NCBI GenBank assembly: GCA_937981515.1
Contig: CALJNY010000014.1
Location: 1-7,613, forward strand
Length of the DNA: 7,613 nucleotides
Direction of reading: 5' to 3'
DNA from: an uncultured Collinsella sp.
GTDB taxonomy: Bacteria > Actinomycetota > Coriobacteriia > Coriobacteriales > Coriobacteriaceae
The notes below the pieces were generated by a model, which worked only from the letters and a program-made list of their open reading frames with translations, was not told where the DNA came from and made no database searches. Positions 6,410-7,613 of this stretch are shown piece after piece (the first letter of the stretch is position 1; every line of letters starts with the position of its first letter). A program made the position numbers and the translations under genes.

Positions 6410-7408
6410 CTACAGCTCAATATCGTTGAGCCATGTCGGCAGCGCGGTCTGCCGGATGCCTGCCGTCTGCAGCTTTTTGGCGAGCATTCCTGTCGAGCGG
6501 ACCTCGTTCATGGTAAAGCGCAGCAGAGGGTGACCGTAGAGCGATAGGTGCGCCTCGCGCTGTCGTTCGGCAACGAGCGCCTCGGCGGTGGTGCGTCCGG
6601 CCAGCATGGTCTGGTCGGTATATTTGATGAGCCCGTCGAGCTCGCCAAGCGTGAGTTCCCGCGCCTGGCGCTCCCAGGCAAAGTCCGTTCGTATGGGCTT
6701 GGCCGAATCGAAGGGGTCCGTCAGCTCGTATTGCAGTTGGTCGGGTGCGAAGCCGGTCTCGATCATGACGGCGCGGGCGACTGATTCTCCACCGCTCTCG
6801 GCGCGGGCGTCGGCATATCGAAGCGTTGTGAGGGCGGTGCGAATCGCGCGACCATTGCGGGCAGTCGCTCGTTGCTCAACGGCCTCCATCAGCTGTTCCG
6901 ACGCAAGGCCGAGCTTTGAGATCGCCGAATCGGCAATGGGCATGCCGTCGGCAAAACCAGTTTGCAGCAGGCAATCTGTGGCCGTTTGGATGGGCGGCGT
7001 TACCGATATGCTGGCTCTGCGTATTGCTCCGGCCGGCTCAATCTGGTGTCGCTGAATATGTGCGCCCGGACGAGCCGACGGCTTTGTCGAGCTGCAAACA
7101 TGCACGACGTTCAGGTGTCGCCACGAGACCTCGAGCCCCAGCAGGCAAGCTGCCGAAAACGAGCAGAACGTCCAATCGGGATGGATGATCGCAAGGGCGC
7201 GGAGGATTTCGCAATGGCGTTGCGCTCGGTTGAGTTCATCCCAGCGCGTTTTTCGCGCAAACAACCCCGGCATGGGCGAGACAACCGTGCCGCTGGTGCG
7301 CCGAAGGAGCGCTTTTCGGATCGCCGTGCTCGGGGGAATCAGGCAGCGCCCCTCTTGTTCGGCTTGAGTGAGCAGTTGGTCGATGAGCTGGTCATTGCAA
7401 TGGGTCAT
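6410..7408 (-). CDS. AbiEi-antitoxin-like protein with DUF559/Vsr-like nuclease-fold C-terminus
   Basis: A 332-residue protein convergent with xdh. The N-terminal 110 residues look like the AbiEi-type antitoxin-domain proteins common in Actinobacteria: a predicted winged-helix-like stretch, a 'GLFARK' segment near 48-53 and the hallmark FSAACLLGLEV near 84-93. The C-terminal third resembles the DUF559/Vsr-like fold of the PD-(D/E)XK superfamily, with E208 in SGGES, D242 in RTDFAW, and E256, D258 and K262 in GELDGLIKY, so candidate acidic and lysine residues are retained. No signal peptide or membrane helix is seen. The ATG at 7406-7408 is supported by a strong ribosome binding site nine bases upstream. 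Homologues are usually called hypothetical or 'type IV toxin-antitoxin AbiEi family'. No AbiEii-type nucleotidyltransferase toxin lies in the window, so it appears to be an orphan here, although the upstream side is cut by the window end. The activity, DNA binding versus cleavage, is unproven. Confidence 0.78.
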   Translation of the reverse strand: MTHCNDQLIDQLLTQAEQEGRCLIPPSTAIRKALLRRTSGTVVSPMPGLFARKTRWDELNRAQRHCEILRALAIIHPDWTFCSFSAACLLGLEVSWRHLNVVHVCSSTKPSARPGAHIQRHQIEPAGAIRRASISVTPPIQTATDCLLQTGFADGMPIADSAISKLGLASEQLMEAVEQRATARNGRAIRTALTTLRYADARAESGGESVARAVMIETGFAPDQLQYELTDPFDSAKPIRTDFAWERQARELTLGELDGLIKYTDQTMLAGRTTAEALVAERQREAHLSLYGHPLLRFTMNEVRSTGMLAKKLQTAGIRQTALPTWLNDIEL

Positions 7409-7417
7409 GAGCTACCG

Positions 7418-7426
7418 CCTCCTTTT
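7418..7426 (-). promoter_or_regulatory. Strong ribosome binding site for the AbiEi-like gene
   Basis: On the - strand this reads AAAAGGAGG, a near-perfect Shine-Dalgarno sequence, nine bases before the ATG at 7408. It fixes the start codon of the gene and is clearly stronger than the sites in front of the ferredoxin and xdh genes. Confidence 0.85.
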
Positions 7427-7463
7427 GGGTAGCAAAAACGTATCAGCTGGAACTTGCCGCTCA

Positions 7464-7485
7464 GCTGACCAAAAGCTGACCAAAA
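7464..7485. repeat. Perfect 11-base tandem duplication upstream of the AbiEi-like gene
   Basis: GCTGACCAAAA occurs twice without a gap (7464-7474 and 7475-7485). On the - strand it reads TTTTGGTCAGC twice, 56-77 bases before the start codon. The palindrome TCAGCTGA (7461-7468) overlaps one end. The 11-base spacing puts both copies on about the same face of the helix, as expected for a paired operator half-site; this role is inference. Confidence 0.6.
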
Positions 7486-7494
7486 TCTAACCAT

Positions 7495-7511
7495 GCAGGT
7501 AGATGACCTGC
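7495..7511. promoter_or_regulatory. Perfect inverted repeat, candidate operator
   Basis: GCAGGT (7495-7500) and ACCTGC (7506-7511) form a perfect inverted repeat with a five-base centre, 87-103 bases upstream of the AbiEi-like start. On the + strand four T residues follow, so a weak terminator for + strand reading is an alternative, but no + strand gene precedes it nearby. AbiEi-type antitoxins are known to autoregulate by binding inverted repeats, so an operator is plausible. No convincing -35/-10 pair was found next to it. Confidence 0.4.
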
Positions 7512-7613
7512 TTTTGGCGACATATTTCTTGTTTGAATCGGTGGGCGGTAATCGGCGACCGTGAACGGTAGCTAGATATGAAACCTTGGTAAGTTTCGGG
7601 ACGTGTACTTTTC
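7512..7613. other. Non-coding edge region with two small inverted repeats
   Basis: No credible coding frame is seen. Two short inverted repeats are present: ACCGT-GA-ACGGT (7558-7569) and GAAAC-N8-GTTTC (7580-7597). The base composition is more AT-rich than the neighbouring genes, as expected for a promoter region, but no confident -35/-10 pair could be assigned on either strand. The next gene must lie beyond the window. Confidence 0.35.

Noticed and set aside
6090..6533. A 147-codon + strand frame across the repeat array and the end of the AbiEi-like gene
   Set aside because: It runs through the palindromic array and then antisense to a supported gene; no ribosome binding site or domain is seen.
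7495..7515. Intrinsic terminator on the + strand
   Set aside because: The six-pair stem is short, the T-run is only four bases followed by GG, and no + strand gene lies upstream that it could end. An operator-like inverted repeat is preferred, at low confidence.

Overview
This window looks like chromosomal DNA from a high-GC, anaerobic gut bacterium, most plausibly a Coriobacteriia member such as Collinsella. That assignment is inference from GC-rich codon choice (Glu is mostly GAG), gene content and protein style. No taxonomic marker gene is present.

Layout: positions 1-5990 hold three tightly spaced genes on the + strand, with gaps of only 11-12 bases. They are a 5'-truncated ygfK (annotated elsewhere as a putative selenate reductase Fe-S subunit), a small polyferredoxin with four [4Fe-4S] motifs that resembles the soluble part of RnfB, and a molybdenum hydroxylase of the selenium-dependent xanthine dehydrogenase type. 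After the last stop codon come a long RNA stem-loop (5995-6032) and a textbook intrinsic terminator (6060-6095). An array of imperfect palindromes with a 62-base period (6112-6373) then fills the gap to a convergent gene on the - strand (6410-7408). That gene encodes a 332-residue protein with an AbiEi-antitoxin-like N-terminal half and a nuclease-fold-like (DUF559/Vsr-like) C-terminal half. Its upstream region (7409-7613) carries a strong ribosome binding site, a perfect 11-base tandem repeat and a perfect inverted repeat, a plausible operator zone.

How the genes may work together: the xanthine dehydrogenase has its two [2Fe-2S] centres and the molybdopterin domain but no FAD domain, so it needs an external electron partner. 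YgfK carries nucleotide-binding flavoprotein modules and several Fe-S motifs, and the polyferredoxin sits between them in the operon. The simplest reading is one electron-transfer chain linking purine hydroxylation (or the reverse reduction) to NAD(P)H. Clusters containing ygfK have been linked to anaerobic purine and uric acid breakdown in gut bacteria, and this operon fits that theme, although hydantoinase, aminohydrolase and carbamoyltransferase partners are not in the window.

The least explained elements are the 62-base-period array, the membrane-free RnfB-like ferredoxin, the extra cysteines in the YgfK C-terminal region, and the repeat-rich control region of the AbiEi-like gene.
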